From Nitrospira lenta (GTDB lineage Bacteria > Nitrospirota > Nitrospiria > Nitrospirales > Nitrospiraceae), in assembly GCF_900403705.1 (NCBI RefSeq), contig NZ_OUNR01000012.1, forward strand, positions 496,001 to 560,000: a stretch of 64,000 nucleotides of DNA. The letters run 5' to 3'. The position numbers and the translations under genes are program-made. The first letter of the stretch is position 1, and every line of letters begins with the position of its first letter. The notes under the pieces are model-generated. The model made no database searches, was not told the DNA's origin, and was given only the letters and a program-made list of their open reading frames with translations. Below, piece by piece: positions 1 to 10,400 of the stretch.

Positions 1-2
1 GT

Positions 3-350
3 GGAATGAGTCGGTGCGAATCCCACCGACTGGGGAGCCCGGGCCAGCGCAGCCAACTCTTGCTGAGTGATCCGGTTGGAGGAGCCTATCCTCCGGGTGC
101 GTCGGTCGAGGTGCGTAATCGGGTGGCGTACTACACCCGGGTTGATGACCGAGATCGTACGCAGCTGATGCGGCAGATTGATGGAGGCGCCGGAGTGTTG
201 ATCGGCGATTTGCAGTCGGTGCGTTTGTCGTACTGGGATGAGTGGGGGAAGGCTGGCGCAGGAATCGGCCGGATTATTCGTGTTGCAGTGGAACTCTCGA
301 TGATTGGCGGTGACCCCAAGGTTATTCGAGACGTCACGGTGCGCTCCTAG
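3..350 (+). CDS. Minor pseudopilin (PilW/GspJ-like), C-terminal part
   Basis: The frame is open from base 3 to the TAG at 348-350, so this is the last ~115 residues of a gene that starts before the window. The visible part has the feel of a PilW/GspJ C-terminal domain (RVAYYTRVDDRDRTQLMRQI, then a segment predicted as strands ending in RDVTVRS). The hydrophobic N-terminal helix that would prove this lies outside the window. It is followed 27 bp later by a PilX-like gene and then a GspE-type ATPase, which supports a role in a type IV pilus or type II secretion pseudopilus. The ATG at 6 is very unlikely to be the true start. Confidence 0.6.
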   Translation, partial: GMSRCESHRLGSPGQRSQLLLSDPVGGAYPPGASVEVRNRVAYYTRVDDRDRTQLMRQIDGGAGVLIGDLQSVRLSYWDEWGKAGAGIGRIIRVAVELSMIGGDPKVIRDVTVRS

Positions 351-377
351 CGCATTTGATGAAAGGAGTCAGAGGCC

Positions 378-1850
378 ATGAAGACGGTTCAACCACACGC
401 ATCACCTGAACAGGGGATCGCGCTGTTAGGGGTCATCATTCTTGCGTTGGTACTGGCGTTGGTGGGCGCGGCGCTGCTCGATCTGGCAGGGCAAGAGGCG
501 TCCAGTGCCTCGGGCGCAGCCGATGTTGCCGTGGCCCAGGCTGTTGCCGATGCGGCACAGGATCTGGTCATTGCCTGGTTTCATAGTCCGCACACCAGCC
601 CATCGACATTGGCGGCACTTCTGACCAAGCTGCAATCGACTTCAGATGGAAGCCCCTCATTTTTTGACCAGGCCGGCCGGTCTCAATTTATCGGGACCGT
701 CGATCACCCTGATCTGCTGCTTGATGCTTCACGAGGTGTAGACCAACAACTGTTGAACGATGCAGGTGCAGGAATGTTTCGACTTCTGAAGGATCTTGGT
801 TCTGTGCAAGAGGTGAAGGTTTATGCACCGAGCACGCCCGGGTTGCTCTGTACGGTAGACGCGACGGTCACGACGGCGAGTTCATCCACGAGACATGCTG
901 TCTCGATACAACTTGGCGCTCTTGAAATTCCGGCCCTGCGAGCGGGGATCCAGGTTGGAGGAAATCTTGGCCTGCCGCAGATCGCGCCGGAGTCAGGCGC
1001 GCTGGTGCATTGGGGAGATCTGATCGTCGGCGGTGATCTGGCTGTGCAGCGGGTAGAAGACCTCCCCTCACAGAGTGACAGCGCACCGGTGACAGCCGTG
1101 AGTTATCGCGATATGTCTCATCGCGAAGACCGATGGCTATCGATGTGGATAGGGGGACCGGTTCATCTCATGCAACTTTCACCGGGCCAGAGCAGTAATG
1201 GCGTGCTTCCCCTCAATGTCCATGCGAATCGGTATCCGGCTCCCGGGGTGCGGCGAGATCACTGGGGGTACGAACAGCTTAAGCAACTGGCCAAACAACA
1301 TGGCACCTATTTGGCAATCGATCGGGATGGCCTTCTGTATGCGGGTGGGGCAGTAGAGCCGGGCCATGGTGTGCTGCCAGACGAGTATCTTCGGTCACGC
1401 AGTGTTGGCGAGGCTCGTGGGCTCATCTTTATCGACACGCTGGATCAGAAGGCTCCACGGGCTGACAATCTTGGGGTGGTGCGGTTGAGCGTGGGCTATC
1501 TTGAAGCGGTCCTTGTTGTACAAGGCCATGTTGTGGCAGGGCCTGCTGGGTCTGGGCAGCCCCTCTCTATATTGAGCCCTCCTGCGGCAGGCAACGGGGT
1601 GGCTGGGAGCAGGACTGCCGTTCAACTCTCGGATATTCATTTGAACGGGGTGCTCTATGCCGCCGGGAATATCACTCTCGATCGCTCCATGCGGGTCTTT
1701 GGGGCTGTAGCGGCGGAAGGTACGATTGCGACTGCTCGTCCTGGTATGACCCTGGAGCTGTGGTACGACCATGAGATGGGGCGAGGACTGTTTCGTGGGG
1801 TTCCGGTTGTCATGCGAGCGCCCGGGACCTGGATGGTCCGATATGAATGA
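378..1850 (+). CDS. PilX-like pilus assembly protein with long C-terminal domain
   Basis: 490 residues. Residues 12-38 form a hydrophobic helix (QGIALLGVIILALVLALVGA) of the kind found at the start of PilX/GspK-type proteins, preceded by a short polar leader. It lacks a clear G/F-T-L-E prepilin cleavage motif, as PilX-type proteins often do. The remaining ~450 residues are rich in Gly, Val and Leu and look like an extended beta-structured periplasmic domain; I recognise no named domain there. A Shine-Dalgarno (AAAGGAG) lies upstream of ATG 378. It ends inside the start of the ATPase gene (8 bp overlap), so the two are probably co-translated. Likely an inner-membrane pilus or pseudopilus component. 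Confidence 0.65.
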   Translation: MKTVQPHASPEQGIALLGVIILALVLALVGAALLDLAGQEASSASGAADVAVAQAVADAAQDLVIAWFHSPHTSPSTLAALLTKLQSTSDGSPSFFDQAGRSQFIGTVDHPDLLLDASRGVDQQLLNDAGAGMFRLLKDLGSVQEVKVYAPSTPGLLCTVDATVTTASSSTRHAVSIQLGALEIPALRAGIQVGGNLGLPQIAPESGALVHWGDLIVGGDLAVQRVEDLPSQSDSAPVTAVSYRDMSHREDRWLSMWIGGPVHLMQLSPGQSSNGVLPLNVHANRYPAPGVRRDHWGYEQLKQLAKQHGTYLAIDRDGLLYAGGAVEPGHGVLPDEYLRSRSVGEARGLIFIDTLDQKAPRADNLGVVRLSVGYLEAVLVVQGHVVAGPAGSGQPLSILSPPAAGNGVAGSRTAVQLSDIHLNGVLYAAGNITLDRSMRVFGAVAAEGTIATARPGMTLELWYDHEMGRGLFRGVPVVMRAPGTWMVRYE

Positions 1851-3690
1851 CGAAGGAGAGGCGAAAGGGAAAGAGCTGATGGAGAGTCCAAGCGGAAAAA
1901 TTTCTGAGGTGGTTTCCCCTGAGATCGTTCAACGTCCGTTGCGCAAGTCTTCGTCTGCTCGCATGGATCGGGAGCGCCGTCTCCTTGCGCTGTTGGAGAC
2001 TCGCGGTGTGCTCAGTCGAGATGAGGCAGAAGCCGCGCTTGAGGCGATACAGGCGGAAGGCGTCGACCTAGAAGCGCTCCTTCTCGACACCCATCACGTT
2101 GCCAAGTCTGACTTTGGTGCCGTGCTCAGCGAGTATTATAGCTGTCCGTTTCTTGCGTATGATGAACGCGCCGTCCTAGAGGTGGCGCTCCTCAAAAATC
2201 TTCGCATTGAGTACCTTCGGAAAAGCGCCTGGGTGCCGATCAAGCGGCAAGGAACGGTGGTGGAGATTCTGCGGACGGATCCGCAGGATCTCGATAAAGA
2301 TCCGGATATCCGGCGGGCGTTTCCCCGGTTGACGATTCGAGTCGTGGTTGGACTGCGGCGCGATCTCGAAAAGTGGTTGCTTCTGGCCACTGAGCAGTCA
2401 GCTCGCGGGGCGATCGCCGACATTCTCGGCGAACTTGTGCATGAGGTTTGGAGTGAAACCGACGGCACCGCTCAGCAGATTACGGAGCACGATTCCGCTA
2501 TTGTACGATTGGCTAACCAATTGATCGCGGAGGCAGATCGGCTGGGGGCTTCGGATATTCATATCGAGCCCTATTCGACCGGACGTGACACCGTTGTCCG
2601 CTTTCGTGTTGACGGGATCTGCTTTCCCTACATGAAGATTCCCTCCGGCTACAGGCGCGCGGTGGTGTCACGCATCAAAATCATGGCCAATCTCGATATT
2701 GCAGAGCGGCGTAAACCTCAGGACGGCAAGATTCGCTATCGTCTCGCAAAAGATCGAGACCTTGAGTTGCGTGTGGCGACGCTTCCTACAGCAGGCGAGA
2801 ACGAAGATGTGACGTTGCGACTCCTGACCGCAAAAACACCGATGCCACTGGAGGCCATGGAGTTTATGCCGGGCGTTTTGCAGTGCGTGAAGGAGTTGGC
2901 TGAGTGTCCGCAGGGCATTCTTCTCTGCGTAGGTCCGACCGGATCCGGGAAAACGACCACACTGCATGCTCTGTTGAAGCAGGTGAATACCGATGCCCGT
3001 AAGATTGTGACGGCTGAGGATCCGATCGAGCTGACCCAGGAGGGGCTCCGTCAAGTACAGGTGCATCCCAAGATAGGCTTCACCTTTGCTGCGGCCATGC
3101 GGGCGTTTCTGCGCGCCGATCCGGATGTCATCATGATCGGGGAGATGCGCGACAAAGAAACAGCGGATATCGCGATTGAGGCATCGCTGACTGGTCATCT
3201 GGTCATGAGCACGTTGCACACCAACAGTGCCGTCGAGACCGTGACGCGTCTGTTGGACATGGGGTGCGATGCGTTCAACTTTGCCGATGCGATGTTAGGC
3301 GTACTGGCGCAACGATTGTGCAAGCGCCTCTGTGTGCATTGCAAAGAGCCGTACCATCCGGATCGGCAGGAGTTTAGCGACTTGGTTCAGGCCTATGGAG
3401 TGGCTGACTGGGATCGAGTCGGCGTCACGCATTCGCCGGAGCTGTATCTCTATCGCGCACGTGGATGCGAGCGGTGCAATCAGAGTGGATTCAAAGGCCG
3501 AATGGCGCTGCATGAATTGCTGGTCGGTTCCGACGAGGTGAAGCGGTGTATTCAGTCTCGGGCTCGAACGGCGGAGATGGCCACCGTCGCGAGGCGTGAG
3601 GGCATGGTGACGCTACTTCAACATGGGATTCAGAAAATCTTCGAAGGTGCCACCACCTATAGGCAAGTTCGTGCCGTGGCCGTGAAATAA
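1843..3690 (+). CDS. GspE/PilB-family type II secretion / type IV pilus ATPase
   Basis: Cytoplasmic hexameric ATPase that powers pilin polymerisation. From ATG 1843 it has 615 residues. The N-terminal ~190 residues resemble an MshEN/T2SSE N-domain. Walker A (GPTGSGKTTT) is near residue 364, the Asp box (TAEDPIE) follows, and Walker B (IMIGEMRD) is near residue 429. A tetracysteine zinc element (CVHC near 497, CERC near 543) is typical of GspE/PilB and absent from PilT. ATG 1843 overlaps the upstream stop; ATG 1879 is an alternative start. No GspF/PilC membrane partner or PilT is present here, so it must work with parts encoded elsewhere. Confidence 0.93.
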   Translation: MNDEGEAKGKELMESPSGKISEVVSPEIVQRPLRKSSSARMDRERRLLALLETRGVLSRDEAEAALEAIQAEGVDLEALLLDTHHVAKSDFGAVLSEYYSCPFLAYDERAVLEVALLKNLRIEYLRKSAWVPIKRQGTVVEILRTDPQDLDKDPDIRRAFPRLTIRVVVGLRRDLEKWLLLATEQSARGAIADILGELVHEVWSETDGTAQQITEHDSAIVRLANQLIAEADRLGASDIHIEPYSTGRDTVVRFRVDGICFPYMKIPSGYRRAVVSRIKIMANLDIAERRKPQDGKIRYRLAKDRDLELRVATLPTAGENEDVTLRLLTAKTPMPLEAMEFMPGVLQCVKELAECPQGILLCVGPTGSGKTTTLHALLKQVNTDARKIVTAEDPIELTQEGLRQVQVHPKIGFTFAAAMRAFLRADPDVIMIGEMRDKETADIAIEASLTGHLVMSTLHTNSAVETVTRLLDMGCDAFNFADAMLGVLAQRLCKRLCVHCKEPYHPDRQEFSDLVQAYGVADWDRVGVTHSPELYLYRARGCERCNQSGFKGRMALHELLVGSDEVKRCIQSRARTAEMATVARREGMVTLLQHGIQKIFEGATTYRQVRAVAVK

Positions 3691-4048
3691 AAATCCGAGT
3701 CAGCTCTTTTTGCGTCTGTTATCCCAACGGGCCACATCCCTCATCATCACGTTGTCTTCTTATCGCTGATTACTCTCTTTTGGCGGCCTGTATGTGTCGC
3801 ATCTCCAGCCCCTTCAATCAGCCATCACTATATGCAGTGACCGTTGGGGTGCTCATGAGTTTCCCTACCTCAAATCGTAGCGACGAGCACGAGATTGTGA
3901 GAGTCCCGGCCAAAATTTGTCGGCACATTGCGCGAAAGCGCCCATCATAGGATCAAGCTTATTCTGAACAAGTATTTATAAATCAACTGGTTAAGCCGTG
4001 GTGAACGTGTCTGAGTAACGGCATGCCCCTTGCTCGGTTGTGGGTGCC
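3691..4048 (+). other. Intergenic region before the minor-pilin operon
   Basis: About 358 bases with no convincing coding frame. It is AT-richer than its surroundings near 3960-3990, where TATAAA (3977-3982) could be a -10 element, but no matching -35 lies 17 bases upstream. I checked for a sigma-54 GG/GC pair and found none at the right spacing. It probably carries the promoter and leader of the fimT-pilY1 operon. Confidence 0.4.
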
Positions 4049-4564
4049 ATGATTCACTCTAGACCAAACAGACTGAGCAAGATCCGTTTACAAGAAGGAG
4101 GATTTACTCTTCTTGAAATCATGATCGTGGTCGTCATTGTTGGAATTGCTGCCGCACTGGCCGTTCCCAATCTGACATTCATGTATGCCAAGTACGAGCT
4201 CTATCAAACGACCACGACGCTGTATAACCGCCTTCTCATGGCTCGCACTGCTGCCATCAGTCGGAACGCCATGATCGTGGCCATGCCGGTCAATATTCCA
4301 TTGGGTCAAGATCGGGTGACGTTTACGGCGCCCCTTGGAGCTGAAACGTTTCCTCTCAATGTGAAACTTGTCTTGCCGTTGCCGGTCAATCCGATCGGGT
4401 ATACGCCAAGAGGACTAAGCACGTCGCCTTTGGCGGTTCAGACGATTCAGTTGCAAAGCGTACGCAATCCCAGTCTGATTTATACGATCTCGCTCGCGCC
4501 TTCGGGGAAGGTGACGTGGTGTCGGCAGGCCATCAACCCCTGTGTGCTGAACGCCACATCATGA
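4049..4564 (+). CDS. FimT/GspH-like prepilin
   Basis: 171 residues from ATG 4049; an in-frame GTG at 4040 would add three. A basic leader ends in the prepilin peptidase motif GGFTLLEIMIVVVIVGIAAA: cleavage after Gly, Phe+1 and Glu+5, then the hydrophobic N-terminal helix. The C-terminal globular part (SRNAMIVAMPV, LAPSGKVTWC) resembles the GspH/FimT family, and two cysteines near the end could form a disulfide. It is the first gene of an ordered set fimT-pilV-pilW-pilX-pilY1 that primes pilus assembly and carries PilY1 to the tip. Its stop overlaps the start of the next gene (ATGA). Confidence 0.85.
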   Translation: MIHSRPNRLSKIRLQEGGFTLLEIMIVVVIVGIAAALAVPNLTFMYAKYELYQTTTTLYNRLLMARTAAISRNAMIVAMPVNIPLGQDRVTFTAPLGAETFPLNVKLVLPLPVNPIGYTPRGLSTSPLAVQTIQLQSVRNPSLIYTISLAPSGKVTWCRQAINPCVLNATS

Positions 4565-5112
4565 ACAAAGGAGCAGGCGAAATCATCATGAAGGCATGCA
4601 ACGAAAAGGGGTTCACGCTTGTAGAGGTGCTCGTCTCGGCTGCTATTCTCGGAGTGGGAGTGATGGGCATGGCAGCCATGCAGGGCATATCGTTTACTAA
4701 AAACGTCGACGCCAACGACCTTTCCGTCATGACTAATGTTGCAGCGGACATGATGGAGCGCATTCAAGGCAATCGGCAGTATTCTTGGGCCTATAATAAT
4801 TTGGATACCGCTGGGGCTGGAAACTGTTTGGCAGGTGGTATTCCCGCTCCTAGACCGGCCTTGCCGTTCTCCTCGACCGATCCTACGCCCCCTGCCACGA
4901 GAGGGATTCAGGGCGACTGTGTGCAGTGGCGAACGTTGGTCTTGGCCTCGAACTTGTTGAATCCACGGGGCACCGTCCAAGTCCTACCGGTGTTGCCTGC
5001 CCAAAAAGATTCAAGTGCCGTCCAAGTGACGGTGCGGCTTCAATGGACCGAACGTACCTCAACGCAACGTGTGCGTACGGTGGCCTTTCAGACAGTGATT
5101 GAGCCGGAATAG
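4561..5112 (+). CDS. PilV-like minor prepilin
   Basis: 183 residues from ATG 4561, which overlaps the upstream stop as ATGA; ATG 4588, with AAAGGAG 14 bases upstream, is an alternative giving a shorter leader. The type IV prepilin motif KGFTLVEVLVSAAILGVGVM is followed by the long N-terminal helix and a segment typical of PilV (MTNVAADMMERIQGNRQ). Two later cysteines may form a disulfide. Probable minor pilin of the tip complex, processed by PilD. Confidence 0.87.
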   Translation: MNKGAGEIIMKACNEKGFTLVEVLVSAAILGVGVMGMAAMQGISFTKNVDANDLSVMTNVAADMMERIQGNRQYSWAYNNLDTAGAGNCLAGGIPAPRPALPFSSTDPTPPATRGIQGDCVQWRTLVLASNLLNPRGTVQVLPVLPAQKDSSAVQVTVRLQWTERTSTQRVRTVAFQTVIEPE

Positions 5113-5127
5113 AGGCGCCAAGTGGGT

Positions 5128-6384
5128 ATGTATAAAGTGAGAGTGCAGGGGGTACTTGTGAGACGATTGTTGGGTAGGCATGAGCAAGGCCAGAGGGGCT
5201 TTACGCTTACAGAAGTCATGGTTGCCACGATGATGACCACTGCTATTGTGGCGGCGGGGTTCAGCGCGCTTGTTGTGAGCCAAAAGAGCGCCCGTACTAC
5301 CGGACAGATCGGACAAACCCAGGCGACGGCGCGAACCGCTCTCGACATGATCACGGCAGATCTGAAGCTGGCCGGATTTGGGATGCGAGGGCTAACAACT
5401 GCTGTCGGTGGATGTCATGTCAATGGCACAGCAGCGGCTCTGATTCCTGGCGACAACAATCCTCTAGGGGCAGACTTCGGATCTGACACCATCTCCATGG
5501 TGGTTCCGATGACGAATTCGATCATGGCTGTGGGGCCACTTTGGCAGGTTTTCCTTCCGCCCGGGGGGATTATCGGTGGGTTAGGCGGATTGATTACGAA
5601 TATACCGATGCCAGCCAACGCGACGACCGCGATGGCCAACGTGATTCCTGGCGGCGCGGCTGCTCTTCTTGGAATGCCGGTATCGATCGGAGGAGTTTAT
5701 GGTTCGGTCATTCAGGCGGTGAATGCCGGAGGGCTGACACTGAATCCGGCTATTCCCGGGCCCATTGCATTCGGTGGGGGTGCTCAAGTCTATCTGTTGC
5801 AATGCATTACCTATCAAGTGATTCCTCCGCCTGACGCGCTGAACCTTTGCCAGGGGGCTGCGCCATGTCTGGTGCGTGGGGCTGTTCCGATCGCGCTGGT
5901 GGGACCGGGTGGACCGCCGAACTGTAACCAGAAAAATTCAGGCTGCATTCCCATCATGGACGGCGTGGAAGATCTTCAGCTGGCCTATGCCTGCGACGGC
6001 TGTGATCCTCGGGTGAATACGGCGATTCCCGACTTGCACCCGGATGATTTGGATCTGTCCAATCAGTTCGATCAGGCCGATTTCATTACCAATCGGAATT
6101 GGTTCGGTACGGCTGGACCCTATGGCACCTATATGACCCCGAGGAAAATTCGCTTGGTGCAAGTCAACATCGTGGCCCGCGAAACCCGAGTCGATCAAGG
6201 TATAGGGGAAGCCAATTCAACCCCGGTGCACAGCACCGTGATTCCGGTTGTCAGTGATCACAATCATGCAACCGGTGTCTTTGCGCTTGGGGACAACACC
6301 ACTCCCGCACAGCAAGCGGCGTATTTCCAGTTTCGTCGTCGTATCCTGACTCGGACCGTCGAACTCCGTAACCAAAGGTTCTAA
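5128..6384 (+). CDS. pilW: PilW-like minor prepilin
   Basis: 418 residues from ATG 5128; a GTG at 5122 is possible. A basic leader ends in QRGFTLTEVMVATMMTTAIV (Gly before the cleavage site, Phe+1, Glu+5). The next part, QTQATARTALDMITADLKLAGFGMRG, shown here only in outline, is characteristic of PilW. A long Gly/Pro-rich middle section carries paired cysteines. The C-terminal segment has the usual PilW ending (RRRILTRTVELRN). It follows pilV by 15 bp and precedes the pilX gene by 2 bp. Confidence 0.88.
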   Translation: MYKVRVQGVLVRRLLGRHEQGQRGFTLTEVMVATMMTTAIVAAGFSALVVSQKSARTTGQIGQTQATARTALDMITADLKLAGFGMRGLTTAVGGCHVNGTAAALIPGDNNPLGADFGSDTISMVVPMTNSIMAVGPLWQVFLPPGGIIGGLGGLITNIPMPANATTAMANVIPGGAAALLGMPVSIGGVYGSVIQAVNAGGLTLNPAIPGPIAFGGGAQVYLLQCITYQVIPPPDALNLCQGAAPCLVRGAVPIALVGPGGPPNCNQKNSGCIPIMDGVEDLQLAYACDGCDPRVNTAIPDLHPDDLDLSNQFDQADFITNRNWFGTAGPYGTYMTPRKIRLVQVNIVARETRVDQGIGEANSTPVHSTVIPVVSDHNHATGVFALGDNTTPAQQAAYFQFRRRILTRTVELRNQRF

Positions 6385-6386
6385 GT

Positions 6387-6998
6387 ATGTTGAATTGGCA
6401 TGAAGTTTTGAGAGAAGACTGGCTGTGCAGCAATGAGCGCGGGACCTCGTTCATGACAGTCATGCTATTGCTGTTGATCACCGGTTCTCTGGGTGTGGCT
6501 GCGTTAACCATGAGCGGGCTTGAAAACTCGATGGCCGGTTCTCTTCGCGTGGTCGAGGAGGGGGCCGGTGCGGCAGAGTCTTGTGTGGGGACAGCCGTTC
6601 GCGCCATTCGGTTGACAATGGACGACCCGGAGATGGACGACGACGCGCTGGTTTTGATCGCGCCACTAGGGCCGGTGCCTGCGCTCAATAAGCTCGTCTT
6701 TTCGCAGGAGATAAACGGAACAATTCGAAATAGTACCGATGTGCCGGTCGGAGCCGGCAATGCGCCGAATCTTACGATGAATGTGAATAACTATATCGTG
6801 AATGGTGATATTGATTTCCTGTATGGCAAACAACGGGCCGATAGTAATATCGCTGATCCAGAAGAATCTGTCCGGGATTTTTTCTATCGCGTGGATTGTG
6901 TGGCGGCCAATGCCTCGACTGGAGCTATGAGCCGGGTGATCGCAACCTTTGCCTGCTATAGCAAGGGTGTCGGGTGTCAGAAGAGAGGGAATACATAA
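6387..6998 (+). CDS. pilX: PilX-like minor pilin
   Basis: 203 residues. After a polar stretch there is ERGTSFMTVMLLLLITGSLG, a PilX-type N-terminal helix in which the canonical Phe/Glu pair is replaced. The region TMSGLENSMAGSLRVVEEGA resembles the PilX segment after the helix (the usual form has N-x-R/Y). Four cysteines in the globular domain may pair. Its place between pilW and pilY1 fits PilX, the adaptor linking minor pilins to PilY1. Confidence 0.82.
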   Translation: MLNWHEVLREDWLCSNERGTSFMTVMLLLLITGSLGVAALTMSGLENSMAGSLRVVEEGAGAAESCVGTAVRAIRLTMDDPEMDDDALVLIAPLGPVPALNKLVFSQEINGTIRNSTDVPVGAGNAPNLTMNVNNYIVNGDIDFLYGKQRADSNIADPEESVRDFFYRVDCVAANASTGAMSRVIATFACYSKGVGCQKRGNT

Positions 6999-7060
6999 TG
7001 GCTAAGAGCGCGCGCGGGCGTAGCATTCGTGGTTTGCAGATTTGAGGAGGCATAGGAGCC

Positions 7061-7420
7061 ATGACTGTAACAAAGCGCAAGGGAAGTTCTTTGATGCTGC
7101 GGCGATATCTGGTGGCTATAGGGGGCTGGGTGCTGCTGATGAGTATTGCAGGTGTGACAGCTCCTGCATCGAGCTATGCCGACGAGCCGTTACCAGCTGC
7201 TGCGGCGAGCTATCCGACTGGGAAAGTTACATCGGTTTATGAGACGACATTTCAAATCGATGGACGGACGGTCGGCCTCGCTCCGGAAGCCGTGCTCGTT
7301 GACCGGCATGGCGATCCGTTGCAGCCTGCGGCCTTGAGAGTCGATATCGATGTGAAATATCACATTCAAAAGGGAACGACTGACAAAATCGATTGGATGC
7401 TGCTGGTTTTGCCCGAATAA
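7061..7420 (+). CDS. Small secreted protein between pilX and pilY1
   Basis: 119 residues with a strong ribosome site (AGGAGGCATAGGAGCC) before ATG 7061. It has a signal peptide (hydrophobic residues ~16-35, cleavage probably after SSYA). The mature ~78 residues contain GKVTSVYETTFQIDGRTVGL, which resembles a small all-beta fold. I do not recognise the family. It sits exactly where PilE- or FimU-type proteins are found in other pil operons, but it lacks a prepilin motif, so it is not a pilin. A periplasmic helper for PilY1 or the minor pilins is an inference from position alone. Confidence 0.75.
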   Translation: MTVTKRKGSSLMLRRYLVAIGGWVLLMSIAGVTAPASSYADEPLPAAAASYPTGKVTSVYETTFQIDGRTVGLAPEAVLVDRHGDPLQPAALRVDIDVKYHIQKGTTDKIDWMLLVLPE

Positions 7421-7479
7421 TCATCTTGGGGATCGCAATGTTGGACGAGACGTCGCAGGGGTTGAAAATGGAGGATGCC

Positions 7480-10400
7480 ATGAAACGCCGGAATATTGCA
7501 CTTCGTGGAGCCGCCATTGCCATGTTGGCATGGTTTCTTTCTCTGATGGGGGCGAGCACCGGCTCTGCTCAAACGATGGATCAATACTATGCGGTCCCTC
7601 CGTTTGTCAGCGACCAGGTCCTTCCGAACATCATCTTGCTGCTTGATAATTCCGGCAGTATGAGCGGCCTCGCGTGCGATCGGAATGATGACGGGGATTG
7701 CGTGGATGTCGCCGATCAAGTATTTACCAATACCGCTACGTATTCAGGCTACTTCGACTCCCTTACCTGTTACACCTATGACACGACTGATACGCGGTTT
7801 GAATTCAGCGCGACCAAGGCGGCGCTGGCGACGGCTTGCACCACAACTCAGTGGGACGGAAATTTTTTGAACTGGGCAACATTTAGGCGATTCGATGCGC
7901 TGAAAAAAGCAATGATCGGAGGAGATTGTTTGGTCGCACGCGCGGCCGACGGCACTTGCCCGACTAACGGCACGCCGGCACTCAAGACTGTTCGGGCGCA
8001 AGCAGCCGGTATCAATACGGAGATGGCCTCGATTGCGTATGGCGGTGGTGCCGGGGTCAACACCTATGTCGGCAGGATGCCCTCGGCTGACTACGGCGGG
8101 ACCCCGGGGACGCTCTATATTGGGACCGATGCCGCCTATTTCTGTGTCGATAATGACAATACGTTCAACACCAACTGTGGAGACAGCTATAGCCAGAGGA
8201 AATATGAACTAAAGGTCGGGTACAGCGTTGAACCGACCGGCGTGATTCAGCAGATCGGCGCTCAGGCGAGATTCGGCTTATTCGAGTTCAAGCCGGCCGG
8301 CGATGGTGCAAGGATGCTCGTGGGAGTGGGGGCACGCCAGTCGATAGATTTCGGCGGCGGTACGGTTGAAACGTTTAATACCAACGTTGCGGCAATGGTT
8401 GATGCGGTGCAAGAATCGTTTCCTTCAACCTGGACGCCTCTCTCCGAATCGCTCTACGAGACCGTTCGATACGTCGCCCAGATCAATTCCACATACGTCC
8501 CCGGATCCTACGTGTTCCCCATCGCCTTTTCCGGCGGCATTTCCAATGGTGGGGCCTTTGCCACCAATGGGGTTGGTTCCATCGGAACATCGGAGATTTC
8601 GGCTCTGACCGGTACGGAAGTCTGCCCGGTTGGGTACATCGCCAATGCGTGCGGTCGCGATCCGTTTTTCTTCGGGAGCAACCATACGCCGCCTTGGGCT
8701 TCGACATCGACCCAGGTCACCTGCTGCAAGACGTTTGTGATTCTCGTCACAGATGGAGAGCCTACTCAAGATACGAACATCCCAACTGGGCTCAGGGATT
8801 ATGCGCATGGACAACATGGGCAGCATTGTGTAGGTGGAAACGCTACTATTCATGCGCCGAATGGGACTTGTAATACGAATCAGGCGACACCGGCGGCGAC
8901 GCTTTTGGGCGAGCACAAAACCGATTATGCCAACAGCGGCAATCACTATTTGGACGATGTGGCCTACTGGGCACACACGAATGATTTGCGCCCCTGCAGC
9001 GGGGCTGCGGATGGATCAATAGCTGTGCTCGGCGTAACCGGCCACTGTCTACCTGGTTTTCAGAACGTGACGCTCTATACCTTCTTTGCCTTTGGGAACA
9101 TTGCCGGCCGTGAAATCCTGATGCATGCGGCAAGGCTTGGTGGATTTGAAGACACCAATGGAAATAACCTTCCCGACGTGACCTCGGAGTGGGATAAGGT
9201 CATCAACGCGACGGGCGCGCCTGGAACCGACGGAATTCCGGATAACTATTTTGAGTCCTCCAACGTGGACGATCTGCAAGATCGCCTGATGGCTGCAATT
9301 ACAGCGATTATCCGTAAAAGTGCGTCGGGTACGTCGATTTCAGTGCTGGCGACATCCTCGACGGGTGAAGGATCCATCTATCAGGCCTATTTTTACACGA
9401 CCGATGTGGGTCAGGCTGGCGCGAATGTGAAATGGACGGGGTATGCCCATGCCTTGTTTGTCGATACCTACGGAAACTTCCGCGAAGATACTAATCAGGA
9501 TGGTGTGCTGACCTACGACATCGATCGGATTGTCGAGAGCCAGTATATCAATGACCCAACAAGTCCGAACTACCAAAAGGTGATGGTTCATAAGTTCGTC
9601 GACATGAATTCCGATGGCGTCGCGGATAGTGCCACACCGGTATTTACTGGCGAGCTTCGAACGATATTGCCGATATGGGAGGCGGGGAAGGAGCTGGCGT
9701 TAGGAACATCAGCTTCTCGGAAAATTTTAACGTGGGTCGACCCTGATAACGATGGGGTAGTCGATGCCGGCGAGCAAATTGCTTTTACGCCGGCCAACTG
9801 TGCGGCTCTACGGGACTATCTCAGATATGCAGGAGATGCTTGTTCAGGGTCGAGCAATGCCATGAATCTGATTAATTTCATCCGAGGCGATGAAGTAACG
9901 GGATTGCGGACGAGAATGTTAGAGGTTCCTGTTGGAAGCGGGAACTTCAAAGTCTGGAGGCTTGGAGATCCCATCCATTCGACTCCAACGGTTGTCGCCG
10001 CGCCTAAATCTCGCTATGACCTGGCCTATGGAGATTCTACGTACACCGCGTTCTATACGAAGTATCGCACAAGACGGCAGGTCGTCTATGTGGGAGCGAA
10101 CGACGGCATGCTCCATGCGTTCAACGGAGGCTACTATCACAAGGGAGATAATCCAGCAACGGGCTCAACGGTTGAGCATGGCTGGTATACGAAAAATCCG
10201 ACGGACAATTCCAGCGGCCCGAACTTAGGCGCTGAATTGTGGTCATTTATTCCACACCAGCTCTTACCGCAGTTGCAGTGGTTGGCTCGGACAGATTACA
10301 CCCATGTGTACTATGTGGATCTGAAGCCCACGATTACGGAGGCACGTGTCTTCACGCCTGATGCCGACCATCCTGGTGGATGGGGGACGATTCTCATTGG

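Noticed and set aside
3691-4048. Possible sigma-54 promoter for the minor-pilin genes
   Set aside because: No GG/GC pair at -24/-12 spacing was found; the nearest match lacks the GC.
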